DNA of 64,000 nt from Dasypus novemcinctus. Lineage: Eukaryota; Chordata; Mammalia; Cingulata; Dasypodidae. The translations under genes were made by a program, and so were the position numbers. Shown piece after piece: positions 23,241 to 33,909 of this stretch. Position 1 is the stretch's first letter, and the number at the start of each line of letters is the position of its first letter. The stretch spans positions 16,646,798-16,710,797 of the forward strand of contig NC_080701.1 of assembly GCF_030445035.2 (NCBI RefSeq), in the 5' to 3' direction. Below the pieces are notes generated by a model, which saw nothing but the letters and a program-made list of their open reading frames with translations, was not told where the DNA came from and did not search any database.

Positions 23241-23399
23241 AGATTAATATCAAAATACAAAAATGATGGGGTGGGGGGGTGGGGAGTGGGGTATATGGGA
23301 ACCTCATGTTTTGTATGTTTTTTTTATGTTTCTTAATGTAATGTTCTTTGTGATCTATTAACTTCAATTTAAAAAATATTTAAAAAAAAAAGAATAAAA
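23241..23399 (+). mobile_element. Short 5'-truncated L1 3' end
   Basis: A G-rich segment (23268-23291), then 'gtatatgggaacctcatg', 'gtaatgttctttgtgatcta' and an A-rich tail at about 23370-23399. This is the layout of a young L1 3'UTR terminus: G-rich polypurine, short terminal sequence, poly(A). Only about 160 bp was inserted. No clear target duplication. Confidence 0.65.
23268..23291 (+). promoter_or_regulatory. G-quadruplex-type motif in L1 3' end
   Basis: Four G-runs (4, 7, 4 and 4 Gs) separated by loops of 1, 1 and 3 bases. This satisfies the standard intramolecular quadruplex pattern. G-rich quadruplex tracts are a known property of L1 3'UTRs. Confidence 0.75.
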
Positions 23400-24152
23400 G
23401 GAGCAAACATTAAGATACTGAAGGTTTGAATCCTCCTGCTCTGCAGTAGGTGGAGACACTGTGCTTTTAAGATTTCATGTGTAATTTTTTTCATTTGTTT
23501 TTGTGTTGTATCATGCATGTCTCCCTCATGACATAGTTCTTTCTGTAGTTATAGATCTTGCCATCATTCTCTGCATTTAGGTGGTGTTCGTTATTGAATG
23601 ATATTTTTAATATTTCAAAAGAAAAAATATTTCTAAAGAGCAGAAGGACAGTCTTAGAGCAACATCTTAGAATAATAAATGATAACAGCAAACTATGCTT
23701 CTACCAACCTTTTCTTTTTCATATTTATTAGTTGTACTGAGTTCGTCTACTTAAATCCTAATGACAGGGGCAAAAAGGAATGTCTCCTCTTTTCGTTATT
23801 TAGAGAAACTAAGTCTTGTCTTTTTTATTATCTAAAGAAAAATGTATCAGGTGTCCAAATCTGACTGATGACTTCAGCTACTGCATTTGGAGTGTGTATG
23901 TATCCTATGGACACACACGCACACACACACGAACCGTCACCTTGGCCCATTTTTAGAACTTGGTTTCACCCCATTTCTAATCGCTTGCTGGTGGGCTTCC
24001 TGCTTTTTGTTTGTATATTTATTTATCTTTTCAATGCCTGCCTGCCTTTGGAGACAATTCTCAACATTGTCTACTAGGAATAATAGTCACTTCTCTGACT
24101 GGGCTTTAACATCTCCTCCAACTGCTCTCCAGCTGCCTGGCTAAAGCAACTT
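23400..24152. other. Unassigned sequence with a short CA run
   Basis: AT-rich unique DNA. A (CA)n run at about 23912-23930 is interrupted by one G. Open frames through it are periodic artefacts. Confidence 0.5.
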
Positions 24153-24162
24153 TGCCAGGTTA

Positions 24163-24457
24163 AAAATTTTTTTATGTATTTATGTATTCATTTCCCCCCC
24201 CCCCCCCCCCCCGCCCCACGGCTTGTTTTGCTGTCTGTTCTCTGTGTCCATTTGTTGTGCATTTTTTCTGTGTCTGCTTGTCTCCCTTTGTTGCATCATC
24301 TTGCTGCATCAGCTCTCCATGGCATGGGTGCGGGTGGTCAGATCTCCGCCGTGCGGGTGTGGGCGAGCCTGCCTTCACAAGGAGGTCCTGGGACCTGAAC
24401 TCAGGACCTCCTATATGGTAGACGGGAGCCCAACTGATGGAGCTACAGCTGCTTCCC
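24163..24457 (-). mobile_element. tRNA-derived SINE (DAS-type) with poly-C tract
   Basis: About 295 bp, minus strand: T-rich tail at left (24163-24190), a 19-base C run (24194-24212), the body, and the tRNA-like head at right. The head has a B-box-like 'ggacctgaactcaggacct' region and an A-box-like end 'cccaactgatggagctac'. It is flanked by a 10-bp repeat with one mismatch, TGCCAGGTTA (24153-24162) and TGCCAGATTA (24458-24467). Confidence 0.87.
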
Positions 24458-25959
24458 TGCCAGATTAATTTTGAGACATTTCTTTTCCATTGCTAACTCC
24501 CTTTATCCCCACTCTTTATGAACCATGCTTCTTCAAGACTTGGGAGAGTGTGATGGGAAGAGAAAGATGTTGGGTGACATTAACCCTCAGTATAGACTCT
24601 GTAAAGCACTTGCTTACATTTGTTTTAGCTTTTGCCTTCTGTATTAAAAATGCTTAGTTCATTGCTTTAAAAAGTTGTAATTTACCCTTGAGCCTATGCC
24701 TGCCCCATGAAAGACCTTCTCTGTGAGTATTAAGAGAAAAGAGTAGAAGAATCTCTTAAATTCACTGAAGATCTTTCACTGTTTCCCACCTTTGGATCTT
24801 TGTTATAACATTTTACCATTTGGGCAGAAAGGCTTTGCTTGTGTGAAATACAATGATTTTACTCAGAAGGGTTTTCTTGGAAACCTGATTCCTATACTAG
24901 CTCTTTCCATTTAATAAACTTAATCAGATTGTAGCCTCAGGATAGGAGCCAAATGAAACTTCTTTCCTCTTTCCTCGCTCGCTCTTCATATTTCTCTCTC
25001 CAACTTTGCCCCTTCTTTCTCCCCTTCCTTCTTATATTTCTGCTTAGCAAAGTGTTCATCTGATCCATTTCTTACCTCTTCTTTTTGATGTGATAACAGG
25101 TGTCTTCGACTTGCCGACCTGGAGAGGGATTACCAACCTAGACAAAATAGAAAATATTCAGTCACAAACAATAATTTCATGGTTATCTTTCACCAGCCAG
25201 GTCACTAGAACTTCCAGCTCATTTTCCTCTCTTTCTAGTTTCCCATGAGGCCATAGAGCATATAATATGTTAGCAAAAGGAGCTTAGATGTGGACCCCCA
25301 TGAATTACTCCTCCTGAAGACTATTGTGCGCCTGTTAATGTCATTATTGTCATGCTTTCCAGTTATCTCAGCAAAGTTCCTGTCATTAACTCTGATAAGA
25401 TGGTAGGCATCTAAACTCAACTATATATACTAGCAGCGCAATTAACAGCTGAGAGGCTTCAATTTATTTAAAATTGAGAGTTACTTATAAGGCTATTTGA
25501 GATTGCTAAGTGTGAAAGACATAACATAATAGCTTTAAATAAGGTTTCTTTTAAGGTTTAAATAAAAATATAGTGTGATAATTCTCAAAAGAGCCTTTTA
25601 AGCAGATATAATCACTGGTGTGCTAGAGTTGGCACATACCAGCTAGCAAGAGTTGATTGTTACACTTTCAGGAATTCTGGAAGGTGGTAGTTAAGCACAG
25701 ACATTATTAAAATTTGAATTACAGAAACTTACAATGAATTAAATTATATTAAAATCAAAGGTAATATACTCAAAACTCATTACTTCCCAATTACTTTATT
25801 ACATTTTACTATTATCTATGCTCTTGAGGTTATTTACATTTATTTTTTTCATGCATGGTGGAAATACCGTATGATGGTGTGCTGCGGCACATCCTTTCCT
25901 AACTCTGATTTCAGTGAAGTTACGTTGCTAGCTTGAAACTGACCACTGTGGGAGTATTT
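24458..25959. other. Unassigned mostly unique sequence
   Basis: No repeat recognised except a CT-rich tract at 24957-25034. AT-rich elsewhere, with no supported open frame. Confidence 0.5.
24957..25034. repeat. CT-rich polypyrimidine tract
   Basis: Mostly C/T on the plus strand with TTTCCTC/CTTTC units and two CpGs ('ctcgctcgctc'). Confidence 0.75.
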
Positions 25960-26095
25960 ACAATATAGAATCTGCAAATGTTACAAATCAGGGCTTTCTC
26001 CTCAAAGAAAATATTTACCAGAAATTATTCCTATTTTATAGACAAAGAATCAGAGGCTCAGAGAGTGAGGAAACTTGCAAGGTAGGGTGAGCATT
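25960..26095 (+). mobile_element. MIR SINE fragment
   Basis: 'cctattttatagacaaaga' followed by 'atcagaggctcagagagtgagg' and 'aaacttgcaagg' is a clear MIR core in plus orientation. Confidence 0.68.
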
Positions 26096-26729
26096 TGACT
26101 TGCTTAGTCAACTGCCAAGTATTAGTGGAGAACTCCCTTCAGCTATTCTCCAATCTCTCCTTTTTCCATCTTTACCTCTTAAAATGTTATCTCTATTTTT
26201 TACCACCTGCCCTCCCGTTCATTCCCCAGCCTATGCTGGGTATTTTGGGATTTTCTGCTCATGAATTTGGCACTCAACCCAGGTGCCACAATGTTTCAAA
26301 TTATACCACTCCTAGAAATGTACAAATTAACTTCCAATCAAGTGTGACCCTGGCTTTCAGATAAAAAGACCTCAGAACATGCTGAGAAATTTGTGCACAT
26401 TGAAACTTGTGTGAGTGTAGAATGGGAACGCTGAGAAGACAAACAGAACAAAATGGAATGTGTGCTGGTAAATTTGGGTATGTGCAAGTGTACGTGTGTT
26501 GAGGGGATGCTTATAATGACAAACTTCACATCTTCAATCTTGTTCAGAGTGGATCCTGGCTTTGATCTTTTTATTTGGTAACAATAACATTTATGGTCAT
26601 CTTTCAATGGGGGGCATTTAAATTCTTTGTTGAGAATCCTGTGGAAGATTCCCCAATAACTCTCAAATAAATATCATCATTAGAATCAGTTTTCACAATT
26701 ACATTCATAATCACCATTACCTTCCTTTT
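26096..26729. other. Unassigned sequence
   Basis: No repeat or gene recognised. Overlapping 89-codon frames on opposite strands (26095-26364 and 26338-26607) have no domain. Confidence 0.45.
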
Positions 26730-26960
26730 CCTTTGTAGGGTGCCTTATAACTTTCAAAATGCTTGCACATAATTTTACACTTGATATAGATAATGTATGA
26801 GAATGTTTGTAAAAAGGTCTTTTACATCCTTATCTTTTAGGTGGATTTGCTAAGGCATCGGGCATGATTTACCCTGCATCACACAGTTAATTTTATTGAT
26901 GTGAAACTTGGAACTGGTTTTAAATATTAGGTCTTATCCTACCATTTCCTGAGCAATTAG
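26730..26960 (+). mobile_element. Possible MIR SINE fragment
   Basis: Weak similarity in MIR order: 'gtgccttataactttcaaaat', 'tccttatcttttaggtgga', 'ctgcatcacacagtta', 'ggaactggttttaaat'. Highly diverged. Confidence 0.4.
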
Positions 26961-26994
26961 TCAAATACGTGCTAGATGCTTTAATGTAGCTTTC

Positions 26995-27150
26995 TTATTT
27001 AGGTTTCCCAAGATAAGCTTTATTGCTCATATTGTTTAGACAAAGGAGAGGCATACAATAGTTAAATTATTTGCCCCAAATCCTTTGGAGAGTTAATTTT
27101 GGAAGCAGTGATAGAGTCCTGCTCTGCCTGACTTTAGGATGGATGCCCTG
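26995..27150 (+). mobile_element. Possible MIR SINE fragment
   Basis: 'attgtttagacaaaggagagg', then 'atagttaaattatttgcccc' and 'gcagtgatagagtcctgctctgcct' follow MIR spacing. Diverged; may belong with the preceding fragment as tandem old insertions. Confidence 0.42.
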
Positions 27151-27396
27151 TACTAATTACTTCAAACTAATAGATCCAAACCTGGAGGACATATCCTTTT
27201 TTGAAGTTAACTTCCATTAGGATAAAAATGCACAAAAAGCAATGTCTGCCAGGAAGAACATATAGCATGAGTCTAACACTCTAGTGATATTCTTGGAAAT
27301 TTACTCACTAGGGAGGGATTTAGGAACTTAGCACCATAAGGAAAATTGGCAGGGGGAAATATCAAATGACCCCAGTTATTTGTCCTCAAGTTCTGC

Positions 27397-27872
27397 TGTT
27401 GTAGACGTTGGAGAGGTTCAATTATTTGCGTATAGAAAGGCCAGGACTCAGGAATTATTTTGAGAAGGAAAAATGATTTATTGACGGCTGGTTGGACTCA
27501 GGAGCTTTCTGTTTCAAACCCGAGGCCCCAACAAGATTTTTGAGTTCCTTTTATACAGAGAGGAAAGGTCAAATTGTTCTTTGTTTCAGTGCTCAATAGG
27601 CTTGAATTAGCATATATCATCCACATTCTAGGTAAGCTTTTAGCATGGACCTTATACATTCTAGATAAGCTTTTAGCACATTTGGTTTGCATTTTCCCTG
27701 AATATTTAAAGTTTATAGAGTTTGCATTGATAAACTGTTTCCTGGGACTGGAGTCATTGCCATGGTCACCAAGGGCAGGATTACAGCCTCTTACCGTCCC
27801 ACACCCACAAGTCACAGACAGCTTAGGTTATCTACAAAGAGATGAAGAGCCTCCCACCCATAGCCCACATCA
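27397..27872 (-). mobile_element. ERV 3' LTR (shorter copy)
   Basis: About 476 bp with TG/CA ends in reverse: 'tgttgtagacg' at left, 'cccacatca' at right. It shares its first 150 or so bases and last 130 closely with the other LTR but differs in the middle (U3). There it has its own short duplication ('acattctaggtaagctttt' / 'acattctagataagctttt') and lacks roughly 220 bp. Signals on the minus strand: GTATAAAAG (27548-27556) and AATAAA (27477-27482). Confidence 0.88.
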
Positions 27873-27884
27873 TTTCCCCCCCTT
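27873..27884 (-). other. ERV polypurine tract
   Basis: On the minus strand AAGGGGGGGAAA directly precedes the 3' LTR, the position where retroviral plus-strand DNA synthesis is primed. Confidence 0.75.
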
Positions 27885-27918
27885 ATGCCAAAGCTTAACT
27901 TGCTAAGCTTTGGCATAA
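27883..27918 (-). other. Perfect 15-bp stem hairpin next to the polypurine tract
   Basis: Arms 27883-27897 (TTATGCCAAAGCTTA) and 27904-27918 (its exact reverse complement) surround a 6-base loop. The stem lies immediately upstream of the polypurine tract in the retroviral RNA sense. Perfect pairing in an element otherwise full of substitutions is notable. Function unknown. Confidence 0.85.
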
Positions 27919-28525
27919 TTATTGTTGGAGCTATGAGGTGGGTGGCTGTTTGTTTTGAATGATTACTTTACTTATCAATTTTCAGTGTAGCATTCAGGAT
28001 CCTGTTTTTAGAAGTTTAGAAATTTTCATTCTGGACAGCAGAATCCTGGGGTAGGGCCTGCAGTCATCCTGGGGTCACCAGTGCTCATGCAGATTTCCAG
28101 TCAGGCTCCAGATCCATCTATTAATTTTGTTTTACCCTTAAAGAGTTTACACCTTTAATCTTAAAGGGGTACTGAAGGGAGACGATCTCTTTTCTGTAAC
28201 TGCTTCCTGCTGAGCATGGGCTGTAGTCATTGCCTAGCAAGGTGTAAAACTATTTTATTTTAACTGGAGGAAGATGGATCTGGCTTTCTGTGCAAAGTTG
28301 TATGAGTTTTCATATGGTTAATAAGACGTTCATTCTGAAGGAAACAAACTTAATTAAAATTTTGGAATATCCAGTTTTAAAAGAGGACATTGGATTACAG
28401 AGGTAGACAAGGTTAGGTGCCTATAAAGATGGCACCCCTTTTTAAAATTGGTGGGAACAGTATATATATATTTCTAAGTTATTTATTTTCAGAGAGAAAT
28501 TGTGATAGATACTTAGCTTTGTTTT

Positions 28526-28898
28526 TTTGTTTTTTTTTTTTTTAAGATTTATTTATTTAATTTCCCCCCCTCCCCTGGTTGTCTGTTCTTGGTGTCTATT
28601 TGCTGCGTCTTGTTTCTTTGTCCGCTTCTGTTGTCGTCAGTGGCACGGGAAGTGTGGGCGGCGCCATTCCTGGGCAGGCTGCACTTTCTTTTCACGCTGG
28701 GCGGCTCTCCTCACGGGCGCACTCCTTGCGCGTGGGGCTCCCCCACGTGGGGAACACCCCTGCGTGGCACGGCACTCCTTGCGCGCATCAGCACTGCGCA
28801 TGGCCAGCTTCACACGGGTCAAGGAGGCCCGGGGTTTGAACCGCGGACCTCCCATATGGTAGACGGACGCCCTAACCACTGGGCCAAGTCCGTTTCCC
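28526..28898 (-). mobile_element. Young CpG-rich tRNA-derived SINE (DAS-III-like)
   Basis: 373 bp, minus strand, with T-run tail at left and tRNA-like head at right. Polymerase III boxes are readable on the minus strand: B box GGTTCAAACCC (plus 28832-28842) and A box region 'ttggcccagtggttagg' (plus 28871-28887). A perfect 15-bp target duplication, ACTTAGCTTTGTTTT, lies at 28511-28525 and 28899-28913. It retains dozens of CpGs, a sign of youth. Overlapping frames of 86-111 codons on both strands are only the GC-rich SINE read through. Confidence 0.95.
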
Positions 28899-30912
28899 AC
28901 TTAGCTTTGTTTTGAAGACACATTTCAGGCTGTTTAATGATTGGCACTCATGTGCTCTGTTAGATGCTTCTAGTGAACTGGCATCCTTCGAGCAGTTGGT
29001 TTCATTCAAGATTAGTGCACCAAGTTGGAAATTTTCTTAGTTTTTAGCTGTGGGAGTGATCAGAACTACAGAATAAAGGTTTCTTACATTTTGGTTTTAA
29101 TTGTACAATTTCTGATAATTTTGACTGTTCAATAAGGTGGCTCATTATTAGCAAGCAAGCCTCATTTTTGCTACACGGTAGAGTACAGTAGAATAGTATG
29201 TTGACTGAGCCTGGCTGAGGCTGCCACCTTATTCTATAGACATGTTTATTAACTGTTTAGAAAATGAATTTACCAGGAATTTAACATGTCTAATATACTT
29301 TTGCACTTAATCCAAAATAGAAAAGATAACATTATAATTATTAGGCATATATTTAGTACAGGATAAAAGTACAGCACTTTAATATTAATTAATGTAGTAC
29401 TTAATGCATAAGGATTCTGAGTTGCAATTAATAGTTTTAAATTTCAGGATCATAATACTTTACATGTTATCTCTCCATGGGAGCAGACCATAATGCCAAT
29501 TGTGTTTAAGTTTTACTTACAGTATGCTGGTATCATGGCTCCACTTAGCATGTTCTTCACACAGTGAGCAAGTCGCAGCATCGTTGATCATAAAGAGAGT
29601 TTCCAGTATTCTACCAGCCTGGTGCATAGTGCTCTCTGGCACTATGGAACAGTGCCAGTCTGGAGGCAATATTCATTGTACATTTGGCTTTACCGAGTCA
29701 TTATTGGCTGCTGCAGGAGCTTGAAACTGCAACATAGTTTCTATCGACTTTCAGGAGCAGAACCAGAGGCTGATATAGCATTTATTTCTAAATGAGGGGT
29801 CCGTGACCAGCCTAGCCAATAACTCATATGGAAAGGCAACCTGTAATGTATTCAAGGCCTGGTTTGAATGCACAAAAGAGTTTGACAATGTTAAAGTTTA
29901 TTCCTTGTTTTTATATATTTTAAACAATTTAATGCAACACATCATATTAAATAACTGTTTACTTATACAATTTTACCATTAAGATAATAGTAGGTATTTT
30001 ACTTTAGTAATAGAGGGAAAAAACTATTTTCATTGTTAAAATGAAAACAAAAGATTCCCAATAGACTCAAGATAACTTTTTATTACTGTTTACTTAAATA
30101 TGCACTTTGCAGTGGCCTTCAGACAGGTTTTATTATCACAAAGTTATTTTTTTTGCCACCAATACCAATCTAAGTTTTTAGTTAACAATGACTTCTAGAA
30201 CTAGAACTATTTAAACATTTTCAGTTTGGAAGATGTTTTACAAACTCTTTATAATTGACTAGAACCACATTGACTAGTTACTTTACATTTAAATAAACAT
30301 TAAATTACAATTACTAACCAAAGAAATTTACTTTATTTATTTAAGAGAGCATATCTACATTTTTTCTTTAGCTTAATTTCATTAACATGAACTTACAATT
30401 TTCATTACTCTAAAGATTTTGTACATGTTAATTTATTCAATGGGTATTTTATAAACTAAGGGAGATTACACCCAAGCTAAATAAAATTGAAACCATTATA
30501 GTTTATGCAAGGAATGTTCTCTTTTTTTTTTCTTTATAGGAAGCTAAAAACTTCTTTTCTTTGTTTAAGTTATGAAAATGAATAATTTTTTTAAAAGCAT
30601 ACTGACTACCAGGTTTTAAAACACATTACACAATTACCTAATTTGTTTTATCATAATCCAGGAAAGATCTCTCCATAGTTTTTATGGACTTTTCTTTACT
30701 TACTGAAATTTGTCAACAGAGCCACTAATTAAATTTATTTTATGGCTGACAAAAGGTTTAAACTGGGAAATTACAGGGCAAATTGATTCTTAATTCCCAG
30801 TCTAGTAGATCGGTTTAATCTGCCACACCTAGTCCTGCCCTCAAAACTCTTTCAAAGAGGAGGCCCTTTCCCAATAGTTCCTATAGTTAGATTTCTATAT
30901 GACCTCTCCATC

Positions 30913-31265
30913 CTGCTTAGTCTAATTTGGGCTCCAGGAATATTATTCACATATATAACTGCATATTTAATTTTTAACAATTAGAATAGAGTTCTTTTAA
31001 GAATTTTCATTTGTTAATTTGATATTATCATCCTGATGTATGAAGACATACACTGAGCAAATGGGCAGACACAAACAGAGTTAGACACAGAAACACAACT
31101 CATTGATTTACTTATAATTTGCATTATTTTATATACTGTTTAGTTTAATTTGGGTTCCAGAAATATATATACTTATATAACTACGTATTTAACCTCAACA
31201 ATTTGAGCAAATAGGCAGACATGAATAGTTTGACACAAAAACATAACTTTAGTTACTTAAAACTT
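30913..31265. repeat. Degenerate tandem duplication inside the ERV
   Basis: Copy 1 (30913-31134) and copy 2 (31135-31265) share 'tttaatttgggttccag'-type starts, 'atataactacgtatttaa' middles and 'gagcaaataggcagac' plus 'acacaaaaacataac' ends. Copy 2 lacks about 85 bp in the middle. Confidence 0.7.
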
Positions 31266-32995
31266 CCATTTTTTTTTACAAAATAAGTGTGACTGCAAAA
31301 CATTTCAAAGACTCCTGAAACTTTTCTTAATTTGCACTATGACTGTGCAGTTTTGCACAAGAATTTTGTTTTTTTACTAATGGCTTGTAACCAAAATGCT
31401 CCCAATGCTTTAGCACCATTTTCTTTTGTTTCAGAACTTTTTATTTTACCTTGAATTTGGCAGAATTTTGGATAAGCAACAAGATTAATTTTATGTATAT
31501 TTACTGAGGCTATTTGAAGCCTCAGGGAGACACTCTGGTTTCTCTCATAAATTGCCACTCTTAGGAACACTGACAGTTAAGGCAGTAGACTTCCCTTTCT
31601 TTTCCCCCCAGTCCTTGGAGATAATAAAACTCCAGTAGTCATTTAAACCCAAGGGCTAAGAATTCCACCAGGCAGTAATTTAGTTTACACTTGGATCCAT
31701 GAGAGAAAGCAGGGTTACTAATACCAGTAGGACAGGAGACAGATGTCCCCAAGTCCGCCTTTCCCTGGACTATAGGGGCAGAAGCTGTTATGAAATAACC
31801 ATAGGCAAAGGCAAGGGTGAGGCTAGGCTTGAAGTAACCATAAACGAAGGTAAGGTTAGTTTACAATTTACACTTACAATAATAGTTTCAGTCTAAATTC
31901 ACCCAGTTATTTCAGTTATCTTTCCACTGTTTTATAATATAAATGCATCTATAAATGATCTTAACTCTTAGTTACAGTTTTTATTAATTTTTTAACCTTA
32001 AGGTGAATTGGATACCTTTATTAATTAAGCTATAAGAATTTTATTAGTAACAATTCTGTGAAGTCCTGCCTTTTCTTAGTAATGGAACAAATTCTCATCT
32101 GCAAGTTATGCATTTAATTTAACAGCAAGAGAGTATTGGCATTTAAAGATTCATTTTAAACTACGTTTTTACCTTTTCACTGTGAATTCTTAGGCACCAG
32201 CAACTGACAAAAGCCAAACATAGATTTTAAAGTGGCATTTCATTCCTTTTTTTTCTTTTTCCTCTGTAGTCTCACAACCTGAGGTTCCCAGCCAGACCAT
32301 TGAAAGGCTATCAAGTGATTAGAGGGCTATTGTTTCAAATGATGGCCTCCTTTCTTCAGACCAGTTTACAGTTTTAAAACATTTCAAAGTATTTCTACAG
32401 TCTTACAGAGAGAGAGAGAGATTCAGAAAAGTAAAGAACCTGGGCAGAATGCAAATGTATTCTGGCCTTTGACACCCTAGGGAGGGAACTTTACTGCATT
32501 TATTCTGATTCTGCTTTTCATCCCCATTTACCTTCCCCCTTCCAGGCAATCAGTTGCACAACAATCAAATAGGATGTGGTTTATGAATAGAAGGTGTAGA
32601 CTCACTGGAAAGGGGCAAGCCGCTCCCTGCTTTCCAGCTTTCTGCCAAAATGGGCAGACAGAACCTACTCAAATTCAGCACCCCTCTTGGGGACCCAGCC
32701 ACCCTAAAAGGGCAGCCCCAACAAGCCCGGGTGTCTGGCGTGTACACAAATAGCTGCTAAGCCCCAGCAAAGGGGTGGACCAGAGACGAGACAGCAGAGC
32801 ATGCTCAAACATCCAGATCTGCAAACATCCAGACTCTGCAATTTTGCCCCATAATCAATTCACCCCCTTGTCAATGGCAAGGGAGGGTTCCAGCTCAACT
32901 ATATTCCACCACTTTACATAACCACACAACTCCAACACCAGCATTGAGTTGACACAGACAGAAGCACAAAGGCCACTAATCTGACCCACAAGTTC

Positions 32996-33029
32996 TTTAT
33001 ATATATATATATATATATTTTTTTTTTTT
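32996..33029. repeat. (TA)n followed by poly-T
   Basis: About ten TA units run into eleven or more Ts, then 'ccagcatgg'. A microsatellite inside the ERV. Confidence 0.9.
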
Positions 33030-33726
33030 CCAGCATGGCTGCCCCCACAGCCTTCACAAACCTTAGAGAGAACACTAAACATTAACATCTGATATAAAGA
33101 CAATTCATTCACAATTCAGCACCATAACAAAAGATTCCAGCTAGACCTTTTTCACTGTTTAACTTTATACCGAGAACAAGCTTCATTAGAAAAGCCAATC
33201 CATTTTCCTGTAACCAAGGTTTTTTTTTTTTAATCCAGACCAATTTTCAGGATGTTAGGACTTGAACCTATGAACAGCCCTTCCTATTATAATCAAGCCT
33301 CCACTCCTTTGGTGGATATAAGACCAGTAACAGATTCTAACATGCAGTTAGACAAACCCAAAACATCAGGCTTTTTCCTGGTTTTTCTCCTTTTTCCAGA
33401 CCTAGAGAGAACGGCTTCCCCCCAGTTTTCTGGGGCTACTAGGGTTTTCTCAGGAGGTGATCAGCCTCCCTCCCTAGCAATTAAAGCTAGGGTTCTTCAG
33501 ACCATGCTTCCCCAGGGAGTCTTACCTTCTTCCATGTTTGGAGTTCTTTTTCATTCCCAGAATCTTTCTCTTCAGAACTTCCATTGCCCTCGATTTTGAT
33601 CCACATCTTTTCTGGATTAAATTCAATCCAGGGGCACCCAGATTTGGGGTTCACCCGAGTCCTCCCAGCTTCCTTGGGGATTTGGAAGGGGCAGCAAAAT
33701 GCTACCAACTCTGGCCTTTGTTTGCA

Positions 33727-33744
33727 ATCCCAGGAGAGCCCCCA
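33727..33744 (-). other. ERV primer binding site, tRNA-Pro type
   Basis: Minus strand TGGGGGCTCTCCTGGGAT, four bases after the CA of the 5' LTR. It matches 15 of 18 positions of the murine-leukaemia-type proline site as I remember it; the differences cluster around the two CpGs of that site, a common decay pattern. Confidence 0.8.
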
Positions 33745-33829
33745 AAAATGTTGTAGAAGTTGAGAGAGGTTCAATTATTTGCATATAGAAAGGCCAGGAC
33801 TCAGGAATGATTTTGAGAAGGAAAAATGG

Positions 33830-33835
33830 TTTATT
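33830..33835 (-). terminator. ERV LTR polyadenylation signal
   Basis: AATAAA on the minus strand, matched at 27477-27482 in the 3' LTR. Confidence 0.7.
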
Positions 33836-33900
33836 GATGGCCGGCTGGACTCAGGAGCTTTCTGTTTCAAACCTGAGCCTCCAACAAGATTTTCAAGTTC

Positions 33901-33909
33901 CTTTTATAC
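33901..33909 (-). promoter_or_regulatory. ERV 5' LTR TATA box
   Basis: GTATAAAAG on the minus strand, also present at 27548-27556 in the other LTR. Conservation in both LTRs supports it. Confidence 0.7.

Larger units (their letters stand above)
27919..33726 (-). mobile_element. ERV internal region without recognisable genes
   Basis: About 5.8 kb between polypurine tract and primer binding site, including a later SINE (28526-28898), a partial tandem duplication (30913-31265) and a TA/T tract (32996-33029). Frames longer than about 100 codons occur only inside the SINE. Minus-strand frames at 31337-31570, 32565-32747 and 33487-33774 show no protease, reverse transcriptase, integrase or envelope motif. 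I infer a non-autonomous ERV1 internal sequence; total decay is possible. Confidence 0.6.

Noticed and set aside
28832..28887. Functional tRNA gene at the SINE heads
   Set aside because: A and B boxes are present, but the sequence is embedded in SINEs with tails and target duplications and lacks a full cloverleaf.
28527..28915. Overlapping frames of 86-111 codons on both strands
   Set aside because: They fall entirely within a CpG-rich SINE; open frames on both strands reflect GC content.
33487..33774. Minus-strand 95-codon frame just after the ERV primer site as a gag start
   Set aside because: It begins in the LTR and spans the primer site, and has no matrix-protein features that I can identify.
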